This document shows positions 22,934-34,346 of a stretch of 64,000 nt of DNA, one piece after another. The DNA is from Physcia stellaris. Its lineage: Eukaryota; Ascomycota; Lecanoromycetes; Caliciales; Physciaceae. The notes under the pieces are model-generated. The model was not told where the DNA came from and did no database searches. It saw only the letters and a list, made by a program, of their open reading frames with translations. Where the stretch lies: contig JABSSW010000028.1 of NCBI GenBank assembly GCA_018902385.1, positions 1-64,000 on the forward strand, written 5' to 3'. The translations under genes were made by a program, and so were the position numbers. How positions within the stretch are numbered: the first letter of the stretch is position 1; every line of letters begins with the position of its first letter.

Positions 22934-25053
22934 ATGTCTTCTCTTAGCAATATGTGAGTACCTGTCTTGCATTGTAATTTCATCGATTATTTGCTCAGCG
23001 GAAAACAGTGAAGAAGATCCTGGCCGCGACTACTCCGCAGTCACAAGATCGCCGTCCCACGCTTGGACCATTGAGCAAAAGACAGTGATATGGCTCCTCA
23101 AGGAACGCTATATCATCAAATGGCCAGATCTTAGATCAATTTTTCATCACATCTTTGTCGATGAGCTCTCTTCTCCTTTAAGCCCCTCGAGAGACGCCAT
23201 CAGAAGTATGTATTACCAGCTTCGGAAGGAGCATTTCAACCCGACAGGGTCATGGACCTCGCTGGAAAGGTATTTAGAGTTTAAAGCAGTCCCATTGGGA
23301 ATGCATCTAGAAAAGAAAACCGCGATCCATTCAGAGCAACAGAATGATCGACTGCAGATGAATTTTCGCAGAAGCAATGCAGCCGATGAAGAGAACGATT
23401 CCGATTCAACTGTGCTAGGTGACGATCTTGAACTCGATCGAACGCCGTCAAAGTATAGCAGGAATCGTCCAGCTAATGGCAAATTGGGAATCGGGTCAGA
23501 TTTCTCTTCTTCCTCCAAACGCAGGCAACATCGATGCTTGGAGAGAAGTGCAAAGGCAATTCCTCGCATAGGTTTTAGGAGCTTGTAAGTATCTTTCGAC
23601 CCTTGTTACGACCTCTCTTGCACTGGGGTTTGTAGCATGCTATTGAGTGCGAATTCTGCGACTATATCCCGGTAGCTCAACATTAGTCAAGCAGAGCTTA
23701 AATTTTGTATTTAGCAATGCTCAAAACATGGGGATCAATTCACCTGAACGCTTTTGCGCTGGCCTTTTCGTTGGTAGAGAGATCAGCAAGTCGCCCCATC
23801 CTTCGAGCCGTTACTTCAAGGATGAGGCTATCCGGCATATCGGAAGGGTACCGAGCGGACATACTCCATTCGTGGTAAGCATTCGACAGGCACCGGTACT
23901 ATGACCTGAAAATTTTTGCTAATTAGAGAATAGTCCGTGACCTCCTCCATAATTCGAAGCCTACATATAGCGCTTAAGACTCCTTTCAGCTCAAGGATTG
24001 CCGTAATTGACCTGCATAGAGCGGGCTCCGTAGGTGCTTTTCGAAAAGACTTCAATAGTCCTCCGAATATCCATTGGGTAGAATCATTGGGTTTGAAGTG
24101 AGTCTATTGCTGTGGTTAGAGAAACGCTTCCTCTATCGGTACTGAGCTGGATACCGTTTAGTACTGGCGACGTGTATAAAGGACGATCGGAACTTCTTAT
24201 CTGGGTACGTGTTCGAGCACTGGTTCACTGTTTTTAACGGATAGTCCAAGACGAAGGATAGACAAGTGCTAGAGGAAAGGCCATGAATAAGATGTTCTGC
24301 AGTCACTTTAAGAATCTCGCTGACTTTACACTCCAGGGCTGCATAGATAAAGGTATAATACTCTGCGTCATCCTAACATAGTTGGCACTTTGCTCAAGTC
24401 TCCTAGATGCGATTCTGGCAACAGTTTCAGCCTCTGAGATCCTCACCAGTCTCCTTCCCGAAAACAAACATTCTGATCCTTTTAATTTTTCTCTCATACG
24501 AAATGCAACATCTACTCGACAAATCCATAGAAACATCTCACGTAATCGACTCCCGAGAAACTACGAAACAGGGATAGCCGTGGGCCGGTTGGCATGTAAA
24601 TTTCAAGTTCCCGAAGACGTCCTGCACTTCTTTGTTCGAATAATCGTGAACGAATGGCGGCTCAAAATTACTCCGTCGCAGACCGATGCAGCGTTCAATC
24701 AGGGCATAATGGACGGTATTGATAATATATGTCACCAATCAACATTTGAGGAGTTCTTAGAAAGTCTTCGTAAGCATATTGAAACCGCCTCACCATCTCC
24801 CGGAGATCGTTTGGCAAATTTAGCGTCAAACCAACAGAGGAGCGATACGCAACAATCGGAAGTTTACAGCACACAATTAAAGGCACAAGACGAAAATTGC
24901 GCAAGCATCAAGCAATACTCTGAGAGCGACCGTATCAAGCAGGAGATAGAGGACCCGAAAAAGTGCGGCAACGATCGTTGGCGAGCTATCGAGGTTCATG
25001 GTCAATGGACTATACGCGTCTTCGATACAAGTTCGGGGGCGGAGAGAATATGA
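22934..25053 (+). CDS. DUF7587-like fungal protein of unknown function
   Basis: Eight exons fit with all phases consistent: 22,934-22,953; 23,009-23,584; 23,636-23,671; 23,715-23,874; 23,934-24,097; 24,162-24,204; 24,262-24,352; 24,407-25,053, giving 578 residues. The N-terminus has a W-T-x-E-Q...LL..R segment followed by a predicted helical region (residues about 20-90). The middle part (FCAGLF...TPFVSVTSSIIRSLHIAL...SRIAVIDLHRA...ELLIW) resembles the DUF7587 domain found in many Pezizomycotina proteins, whose biochemical role is unknown to me. A helical C-terminus ends in a charged tail. Introns are 43-64 bp, and two need an acceptor other than the first AG. It sits alone in a gene-poor region between the transposon block and the housekeeping cluster. 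Domain call is from memory of the family pattern. Confidence 0.72.
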
Positions 25054-26132
25054 AAAGCTCAATTTGACTGCCAGGGAAAATCGATAGGAACGATTGGTCT
25101 TTCTACTAGCGAATTCCAAATCCCCCCTGTCGTGAGCTATCCTAATAGATTATCGCGAAAGATTACTACGACTGTCCTTCTGCAAGGCGCAGTACTGTTG
25201 CGTTGGGCACACTCGTATAGCTGCGCAAAGGTCTCATAACAATAAGGGCAAAACGTCGTGAAACCCGTTGAATCCGCGCTTCTTCATCTTAACGTCCTGC
25301 AATGTGTCTGTATTCTGATAGAATGTCGCAGCTGATGATGAGAACTCAAACATCAGGGGTAGCATCATTCAAGCAATACAGCTCGCTCAGTCATACTTCA
25401 TAGTGGTTGGAAGTCCTCGAGATACCTACCATATGTACCGTGGTCGCGAGACCAGACTTTTGGCCTATCAACGCTTCGGTTATCCCCCTATGGTTCTTAC
25501 TGCGCTGCCTCCTTCAAATTTACGGGTCTTCTGTCTAGATGCGGCCTCAAATTGTCTGATGCTATTCGCATGATTGTGGTTGATGCGCGAGACTGAAAAT
25601 GTTGTACGGCAAGTTCGACACATATATGACCGTGTTTTGAAATGGCCGAATGGAGACGCACCAAGGCTTACTGTTCTAAGAATACTGCAATCTGTACTTG
25701 TGGTTGCCTTCATGACTCACGCTAATCTACCTGCACAAATATATCATTTGTCACTTTGTCTACAGTCGGTGTAATTAGACTATTACAATGGTTGCTTGAT
25801 AGTTTCAGACAGAGAAGTACACAGTGTACGAGGGGGATAGCGCCTAGCGTTCGATGCCGCGAAGCTTGATGCTTCTCATGAGACACTGGGACGACAACCG
25901 TTCATGTGAGATGTTTGCTAAAGGTTCGATAATTTGAGTCTATAAGACTCTTTGGTGGCTATTCTATTGCACAAAAGCCACCAGGCATTAAGCAGGATGG
26001 TTTGGTAGGATGTGGAAAGCCACAAGGAACCGTACTTTTGCTGGTGTTTGTATTTGCCTCGAGTGCTGTTTATCTGTTGTCTACTAAGGATGGAGCTAGC
26101 ATTGCTCGAGGACAAGGAAATAGCTCGAAGAT
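25054..26132. other. Intergenic stretch without recognisable gene
   Basis: About 1.1 kb between the convergent DUF7587-like gene and RPS11. Short frames on both strands lack homology-like patterns. Nothing further seen. Confidence 0.5.
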
Positions 26133-26752
26133 CTAGAACCGCGAAAATGCCTTCACCGCTTTTCCTGTGCGCGGAAGGACACGGAGAACGTTGAAGCGAA
26201 CCTGTAATATTAAGTTCAGTCAACCTCAACTTGCATGTGTTGTGTGGATTATGAAGCTGTGCGTACGGTTTTGCTCAACGGCCGACACTGCCCAACCGTG
26301 ACTTGATCGCCTTCCTCTACACGAAAAGCTGGTGATACATGCGCAGCTAAGTTTTTATGTCGTTTCTCATATCTAGAATACTTGGGAATGTAGTGAAGAT
26401 ATTCCCGGCGTATGACAAGCGTTCGGTGCATTTTCGTAGAGACAACGGTTCCGGTGAGGATACGGCCGCGAATGGAGACTTCTCCCGTGAAGGGACATTT
26501 CTTGTCTTCTGACTGTCAGCAACGTATAAGATATGAGACATTGTAACAGCGGCCGAAAGGGGGCAACATACCAATGTATGTGCCCTCAATGGCTGTCTTG
26601 GGTGTCCTAAAGCCCAGACCGACGTCCTTGAACCATCTTCGCCCGCCTTTTCCAGCCTTGGTGCTTTTGGCTCTCTTCGCTTTCGAATTCACGAAAATGT
26701 GAGGTTGCTTTTGATATGCGCGCTCCGATTGCACCGTCAACTCGGTCGCCAT
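26133..26752 (-). CDS. RPS11: 40S ribosomal protein S11 (uS17)
   Basis: Three exons (26,572-26,752; 26,267-26,505; 26,133-26,201), introns of 66 and 65 bp, 162 residues. The start [16 protein letters not shown], the [12 protein letters not shown] block, the [16 protein letters not shown] segment and the [18 protein letters not shown] block are characteristic of eukaryotic uS17. It is a structural protein of the small subunit near the body of the 40S particle. The last intron falls between KT and VRFNVLRV and the chain ends KAVKAFSRF. The gene is divergent from SPC7 with 215 bp between start codons. Confidence 0.95.
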
Positions 26753-26967
26753 GGTTGCAGATAGAGCAGTAAGTTATCGATCTTAGAGAGGTAAGTGTCA
26801 ATCAGCTGTGTGCGATTTACGCGTGCGAGTTTTCGCTTAGTGCTAGCGTAGCCGTCTCTCTCGGCCGCCGAGGCACCTCATTTGTTTACTTTCACGTCGC
26901 GCGCAAATCCGATCAACAACCAGGGATTATTGACTGTAAATCCATCTCTTTTAGCTTTCTGAACCAA
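26753..26967. promoter_or_regulatory. Divergent promoter of RPS11 and SPC7
   Basis: 215 bp separate the two start codons and must hold both core promoters. A GC-rich near-palindrome (CTCGGCCGCCGAG) lies near 26,858-26,870. No known ribosomal-protein box could be assigned with confidence. Confidence 0.6.
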
Positions 26968-29900
26968 ATGATGGACAGCCAAGGAAGTCCAACGAGGCTA
27001 AATCCTCGCTCACGCTCACGCAAATCAATAGCCCATGTGCCCTCATCAGAGATTATCGGCAGCAAAGAAAATGGATTCCCCGAGGCTTTAGTGCTTTCTT
27101 CCCCTGAAAGGGCAGGCATAAAGAAAAGTCGCAGCAAAAGTTTAGGACCCGGCGGACTTGATGCACTGCGAGATGACTCGGGGAACAGGCAAAAGGTACG
27201 AAAATCTCCGTAGGTGCAGTGATCCGGCACTGAAATCGATTTGTCGTGTAGTCTGCAATGGGCATCCAGTATAAGTCCATTCTCAAGCCCACCGCAACTC
27301 TATCTCTACCGACATCGATTTCTCAACAAAACAACGCTCGCAAAATGTCGCCCAGCAGATTCAAGGACGAATTGTCCCCAGGAAAGTCACGTACCAGGAG
27401 ATCAGTTGGGTCCCCCAAGGCTGTGGACACTCTCTTGATTTCAGGAGACGACAAATCCGTCAAAGTACTGGGGGAAGAGGGCAGCAGACAGGAATCGGCG
27501 TCCTCAGGCCATGGCCGTACTCGAGTAGCTGTCCGAACCGAGGAGCAGCAGCAAGCAGCAGCAGCAGAGCGAGAGCGGCAGGAGATACTAGCACGCAAAG
27601 ATGCGCGTCGAAAGTCCTTAGGTTAGATCCGCCGCCCCTACTGAATCACTGCTTGACATGTCTGCCTTCTGAATATGATGGGCCATCGTTCCCCTGACCA
27701 GTAACTGACTTCTGGTAGCCAATCGTCGCGTGTCTTTCGCCCCTGAAGCTACCCTCCATACCTGGGACGTCGTCGAGATGCCCGAGGATTCCACCACCTC
27801 CTCTGCCTCTACGAATTCCACTCGAAGGGCGTCAGGCCTGACCGCTGCCTCAGCTTCCCCCTATCTTCAGCCTCGATCACCGACGACAGCTTATAATGCT
27901 TCTGAACCACCCTCTACGCCACCTCGACAAGCTGAAGAGATGCAGGTAGAAGCTTCCCCTGCTCATCAGCGCGATTTGCACCAGAAGAAACAGCGCCGCA
28001 GCTCCGGAATACCTCCCATGGACTTTAATAATCCTGATGACTTCTCCTCGAGCCCTTCCAGTCCATGCTCTATAGTTGGGGAGGATGCAGTCCAAGAGAT
28101 GCGAGCCGATGACATTGACGCAGATTCGTCTGACTCTGACGATAAAGATCTTGTCGAAGATGAAACCGTGACCGGGATTGATACGCAAGATGTCACGAGA
28201 CAATCTACTAACAGCTCGAACACTGGATCTAGTGGTAGGCTCGAAGAGGCTCTCCGTCAAGCTGCTCAGCAAGCTGGAACGCAAGGTATCGACTACGATG
28301 AAAATGGTGACATTACAATGGATATGGCTGACGACGAGGTAACTGCCGCTTTCAAACCATGGATGAAAGTAGTGGATGATATGCCAACGATTCTCGGCAA
28401 CCCTAATACACAACAGGATCAAGAAAACGTCAACCCCTTTTCGCCAGCTTTCCATGCAGAGACTCAGTCTGTCAACGAGGGAGACAGAGACGAGTCTATG
28501 GATTTTACGGCAGCAGCGGGGACAATTTTTTCTCCAGGACATGGCAAACGGACTGTTCCATACATAAGCCCCGACATGAAAGATCCGTGGAGAGGTGCAG
28601 GCTCTCGCCATGTTAGCTCTTGGGCTAGCTCGGATTCAGGTGAAGAACCCATGGATTTGACAGTAGCTGTTGGCGGAATAAAATCAAAGTCTAAGGTGGC
28701 TCATATTGAGGAAGAAGTAGGTGATTCTGCTCCCAGTGAGGAAGATGAGGGTTTGTCTATGGAATTTACAGCCGTGGTTGGTGGTGTGTTGGGACAGAAG
28801 ACTGGATCAGGTCAGATCAATCCTTTTAGCGATGATGGTCTCACCAACCAGCAACGAGGGAACAAAACCGCGGATGAGGCGAACAGCTCCTTGATGAAGG
28901 AGGACGAGCTCAAAGGTCTGATTTCTGCAGCAGATCGGGACCTGCCACCAACAGCAGGGTCCGAAATTGCGGAAGATTTCACCGTAGGTATGGATCTCAC
29001 TACTGGTATTGGAATGATCTTGCCAAAGCAATCCGACGTTGGTGAAAGAGCTAGGGGCTCGCTGGTACCAGTCGCTGAGAACGAAGAAAGGACAAGTTTA
29101 CCCAACCAATTAGCGAATAAGACGATGTCAATTTGCCTCGTATCAACCGTTTCGGAGAATGAAAGCCATCACGAAGAGTCTTTACAAGTCTCAACCAGCA
29201 ATAAGCGTCACGAAAACCCGAGGCTAATTGCGACGCCTATGATAAATCCCCTCACTCCTACCAAGAAACCAGCAACACCATGCAAGCAGATGACGCCAAG
29301 ATTCGTGCGCCCTACAACACCTGGAAAGACGCCACCAGTCAAGAATGTTGCGATGAGAACAGGATCTCCCAAGAAACTGTTCAAAAGCGAGATCAAGCAA
29401 GCCGCCAGCAGCCCGGATCGTCCGAATACTCATTCTATCTCCCCACTCGATCTCAAGCTCAGCCAATCGGTAGTGCCGGATGGTAGCACCAAGCCCCATT
29501 TCCGTCGTCTATCGGGCCTTGGATTTGACCGAGATGGTATTGGGTCGCCGCGGGTAACAGAGATACTACGAAATAGAACCTCTATCAATGAGAGCTCAGA
29601 AATTTTCCGCTTGGACAGGCAACCTCGCGAAGGTGTTCGATTTGCTGATCCCCAGGCTCTGGAACGCGAGCTAGACCAGCAAAGATTGGAAGATGAGCAG
29701 CACGAAAGCGGTCGCCATATTCTGCAAAAGGAAACTAACGAGCACCAATGGCCCGTGGAGGAGACCGCTACGAGTCATCTCAAGGACAGAATCCAGAGTC
29801 TCACACCGCAGAAGAAAAGATCAAAGGCCGCAAAAGCTTACATGTTGGTGCTGCGAAAGGTATCCTTGGTAAAAGGCCGGCGGAGCTTGATGACGATGAA

Positions 29901-31881
29901 GACGAGCGAGATACTACGCCAAAGCACTTGAGGGCAATGGAGGGTAGTCCGATTAAGAAGGCAAAGCTTCCCACTCCATCCACAAATACTGTGAGCAGCC
30001 GCATCACACGCTCTATCCGGGCGGGCCTGAATGAAACAAGTGCCAATGTCCGCCTGAGCACTCCTCTCACCAGTGCCTCCCCATTGAAGGCCCAACTCGC
30101 TGAGACACCCAAACATCAGCCGCGTTTTAGAGATGCCAGCATTGCAGCAAGCCCCGTAAAGGGCAACATCAGCTTGACAGAAGGGCCTGTTACTCAAGGA
30201 CCGCCCGTCGTAAACGCCACACTGACAGATGATCGTATCCACCTCCAAGATTTCCTGAATCTTACTTGCATCCGATTTATGGAATTGACAACCACTAAGA
30301 GGCGGCATACACTTGCGCAAAAGCCGTTGTCTGAGCAGATTAAAACATGTAACAACCCTGATAAAGACCGCAATTCTCAGGAGGGTGGCGGCTCGAGCCT
30401 CGAGGATCGAGTAGTTGCTGGCGCTTGTACACTGCCTATGCTGGATCTCTACCAGCACGTAAGTTGTTATCAATTTCTCTATTATCTCTAGGCTAATTCC
30501 GATTTTAGTCCTGCCGTGAATTGAAGAACTACATTAACGAGGGACGTAACGTCGTACGTGACATTGAGATAGAGACGTTCGAAGACAACCCAACCCTTTT
30601 CCGCGAATACATCAGTGCTCCTGTAGACCTCAAAGCCATTATGGACAATCAGTTCAAGAATGTCAAAACCCACGCCCGACTTCTGAGCAAAGCGATGTGG
30701 TATGAATGGCGTATGAAATTGCTTGATGGCCTGAAGGAAGGTCTTGTCGCGAACAAAGTAGGTATGGATAATGATGCTGAAGCTTTGTCACAGCAAGAGC
30801 ACTTGATTCATACCGCCTTGCCACACTTGATATTGGAGCAGGCTCGTTTAGACAGTGATGTTCGTGCTCTGCAAGCCCAGGCAGAAGAGCTAGCGAGCTG
30901 TGACCCGGATCAACTAAAAGACGCCAGAACCAATCTTGTGAAAGTTGACGACAATGTTGGTGCAAAACGGACTCTGATCGAGGAGCTGCAAGGCCGATTG
31001 AGACAGATGGGAAAGAACCTGGGGTATGCCATCGAGAGGAAAGATGAGTGTTCTGCGGAGATCCAAGAAGCCGAAAAGATCCGACAAGAAAGCCAAGGCT
31101 GGAATCTGTCAGAGGTCCAAGCTCTAGAAGGTAAGCAGTGCTTGGTTAAATCCACGCTTGTCGTGAATGACCACTGACCGCTTGGATAGACACGATGCAC
31201 TCATTCGAAAGAGATTATGGATGGACCGTGACCTCTGCAGACCAGGAAACCCTTACAATGACATACAAGCGTGCATTGCAGCTATATTTCACTCCGCGAG
31301 CCTTTAAATCCACAGATCCTCACTCAACTGCTAGTGGTTCGCATAATGCTCCAATAAGTCTAACGTATATTGCCGATGGCCACGAGTATGGTCCACTGTC
31401 AATGTCCACGGAAAAGCGGTTTTTCATACAGAGTACACGAGCTCAGCTTCAATTTCTTCAACAATCACAAGTAACAGTCAAACATCTTTGCACATTCATC
31501 AGTAGCAGCTGGGACATGGCCTGCCAAATTGCAGAAGAAGCTCAAATCCTCGGCGCAAGATATATTACACAGACCATAATCCTGTCGGATGAAACCTTGT
31601 TAGTTCAGTCAACCCTTCTTTTGCGGGCAATCAGGACCAAAGTCAACATTGCTATAGAGGTTAGCATCCGTAACGCAGAAAGTGTCGCGGATATGGAAAT
31701 TAGGGTTCAACCGAGCGCGAGAGTTGTGTACGGCGAGGAGCTGAACACGAAGAGAATCAATGAGTTATTGGGACAGAGGCTTGATTTGACCAAGAAGGGG
31801 AAGATTGTAGAGAAAGGACGATGGGCCAACGTAGTAGGTGAGCTGGAACGACGACTGGGTGCACTAGGAAAAAAAGCATGA
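26968..31881 (+). CDS. SPC7: Kinetochore scaffold Spc7/KNL1
   Basis: Five exons: 26,968-27,195; 27,270-27,621; 27,719-30,458; 30,509-31,130; 31,190-31,881; roughly 1,544 residues. Spc7 is the KMN-network scaffold linking centromere chromatin to microtubules and the spindle checkpoint. Exon 1 has SRSKSLGPGGLDAL. Exon 3 opens with RRVSFAPEATLHTWD, whose RVSF is the PP1-docking motif. Four MELT-like repeats follow: SMDFT (about 28,497), PMDLT (28,649), SMEFT (28,757) and GMDLT (28,989), preceded by a degenerate one near 28,318; phosphorylated MELTs recruit Bub3-Bub1 in the family. The C-terminal half has the conserved RIHLQDFLNLT segment, a long coiled coil (exon 4) and a terminal RWD-like region (exon 5). 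Near 29,815-29,818 the frame slips by one base in an A run; conserved sequence continues in the new frame, which suggests a homopolymer error rather than a dead gene. Confidence 0.92.
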
Positions 31882-32106
31882 AAGTCATAAGGAGAATCTC
31901 GGCATTTGACTCACCAGAGTTGATTGTAATTATGACCAGGTCCCTCGTTTGAATATCTTGCGCAATCGGAAGTACTGTAGCATTTAGCAAGCGCACACGA
32001 TGAGCACAAAGGTCATTTGTGGGTGATTAGGCCTGAAGCAAGCTCAAACACAAAACACGGACACTGCCCCTTGCGCTGTTCTACCAGGGCGAGTAAGATA
32101 GATCCA

Positions 32107-33846
32107 TCAGTCACCAACCCTCCAAAACTTCCACCCATCCCTCTTCTCAAGCACACCGACACCTACAAGCTTCTCCACTCCTTCTCTCCCGTCTGCTCTC
32201 AAGAATTTCTCTTGATCAATCTCCTCACCACCCTCCTCATCAGTGCCATTCCTCAACACAGCAGGCCACAAAACGCCAACGCCATCACCGCCAACAGTTG
32301 CCTCGAATCGTTCATAGTGTTCAGTATCAAGTTGCGATTCCAGCGTCCTTAGACTTTCCGGCTTCGCATCTGGCCGAAGCAACGTGATGGCACTGCCACC
32401 TCCACCGGCGCCGGTTAATTTGGTCCACCCCAGGCCTGCAAAGTCCACCAATTCGCGGATCCTCTCAAGTCGCGGGTGAGAGACACCTAGCGCGGCGAGT
32501 AAGCCATGGTTGACATTCATCAGATCTCCAAGGGCCTTTGCCGAGTCCCGGCTTTCCGGATCAAAGTTTGGGGCGCTAATCAGCCTATGAGCGGATTCAG
32601 TCACGCCGTCGATGGCATCTAGAATGTGTTCTGTGATTCCCGGATGTGTTCTCTTCAATGCGCTGACCTTCCCAACCTCTGTTGCAGTAGACCGGGATTG
32701 CTTTGTATTCACCAGAAGGAGTGGGAGCTCCGGAAAATTGAACAGCGGAGTTGCAACTGGAGGTTTCGAATAATCATGTCGTTTGAAAAGAACAGCTTTG
32801 CCGTATGCCGCAACAGTATTGTCTACGCCGCTAGGGTTTTGATGAATGCATAATTCTCCCACAAAAGCCCAGCGGTTGATACGTTCAATCTGCAGTTCGG
32901 CCTCTTCACGAGGCTGGTCAGGATGGGGACCAGCAAGAGTTCGGATCTGGAGCAACAGCGCCGAGCTGAGACACACACTGATGCTGGCACTACTGCCTAG
33001 ACCGGCACCGATTGGCAGAGTGGAGCGAAGCGTATAAACGCAACCAGGAAAAGATTGAGAACCGAGAGAAAGAAACAGGTAGAGGAATGAGATGGCTGCA
33101 GAGTGATGTATCTTCCTTTGCTCGCCCGTAACGTTTGGAGAGATTACTGTGAGATGTGGCTGCAACGACTTGACTAGTTCAGGGTCAAGGGTAGTGACGA
33201 GATCGTAGTAGAACTTTTTCTTGGAAGGTTTCGAGAATAAGGCCCACGGAAGATCGTCGATATTCCAGGTGTGACTGAAGGATATATCAGGAAATCTCAG
33301 AGAGATTGTTCGTTGAGACTTTGACAGAGCGGTGACAAGGAGATAGGATCGGAGGGAGACGGCGGCTGCCATTGCGGCTTTACCGTAAACCACAGCATGT
33401 TCACCATATACGATGACCTTCCCCGGCGCAGACGTCATAAATGCAGGCATCATAGGCGACCTGGTTATATAATCAAAGTTAGCATTTTCATTCTTTAAGC
33501 ACGACTTGAGTTACACGACGTTTCTCCAGTTCCGATCGCTCCTGCAATACGTCATGCGAGTCTCACGGCAAATCTAAAAGAAAGATAGAAGATAAACACG
33601 CTCCCGAAAGACCTACGAGGGTTTTCTATCGACCTTTGGCCTCAGCTCCCGCGTGAGTCCATTTGCGGTCTTTGCGGGTAGGGTGACGCTGCCAGAGTTT
33701 GCACCTTCTTGGTGCGCACCCTTAGCAACTCCATTGACCTTTTCAACCTTTGTCGAACTGAGATCGCCGCTAGAATGTCTTCGGAGCTTGGCCTTGCCAT
33801 TCGTTGAGGGCAGCCCTCGAGGCCGGCCTGAGGCTTGCGGTTCCAT
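32107..33846 (-). CDS. ERG12: Mevalonate kinase
   Basis: Two exons (33,617-33,846 and 32,107-33,460) around a 156-bp intron give 527 residues. It phosphorylates mevalonate to 5-phosphomevalonate in the isoprenoid and ergosterol pathway, in cytosol or peroxisome. GHMP-kinase motifs are complete: the N-terminal SAPGKVIVYGEHAVVYGK, the ATP-binding PIGAGLGSSAS loop, NPSGVDNTVAAYG with the catalytic Asp, and KLTGAGGGGSAI near the C-terminus. Exon 2 alone from its own ATG (33,453) would encode 448 residues, close to the usual length. The upstream exon joins in frame (RKPSSPMMPAFMTS), uses a good GTAGGT donor, and adds a 78-residue basic, disordered leader. Whether that leader is always used is uncertain. 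Divergent from STE24. Confidence 0.93.
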
Positions 33847-34346
33847 TGAAACTGTGCGGTCCAGTAACAGATGAGGATATTAGAGATGAGAAAGCTTGAT
33901 GGATATGTAGGGTGCAAGTCAAGGAGGCTTGGGGAGGAAGTAAAACGATCGGGAAGAGATGTCAGCGTGGTGGAAGAGCATTATTATTCGTTTCGGGGGG
34001 TGTGTCTTGTTCGGGAATTTCCAGGGTCGGAATCCGGCCAAGAGGGCTGAGTGTTGAGCCCGAGTACTTTACCGTGCTGACACGTCTCGCATGTGAATGC
34101 TGCTCGGCCGGATCATCATTCTCCCTAGCGCCAGGGATAGAATCCTGTACATGTACTCTACTACTACTCTAGGGTTCCCCTCATGCGTCAGGGACTCGGG
34201 GCATAGCCGAGATTTCAAGCCAGATCTCCTTGCTACGTACTACTCCGTAGTATGGTTCAACTGCGACGCGCCCGGTCACCTCATCCTCTCCGTCTTTTTA
34301 CTCGGTACTCCCTTACCAGTAATCTTTCACCAATCCGTTTGTCGAA
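33847..34346. promoter_or_regulatory. Divergent promoter of ERG12 and STE24
   Basis: 500 bp lie between the two start codons. Visible features are a TACTACTC-rich stretch (34,155-34,170) and a TACTCCGTAGTA palindrome-like word near 34,240. No sterol-response element could be recognised with certainty. Confidence 0.5.
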
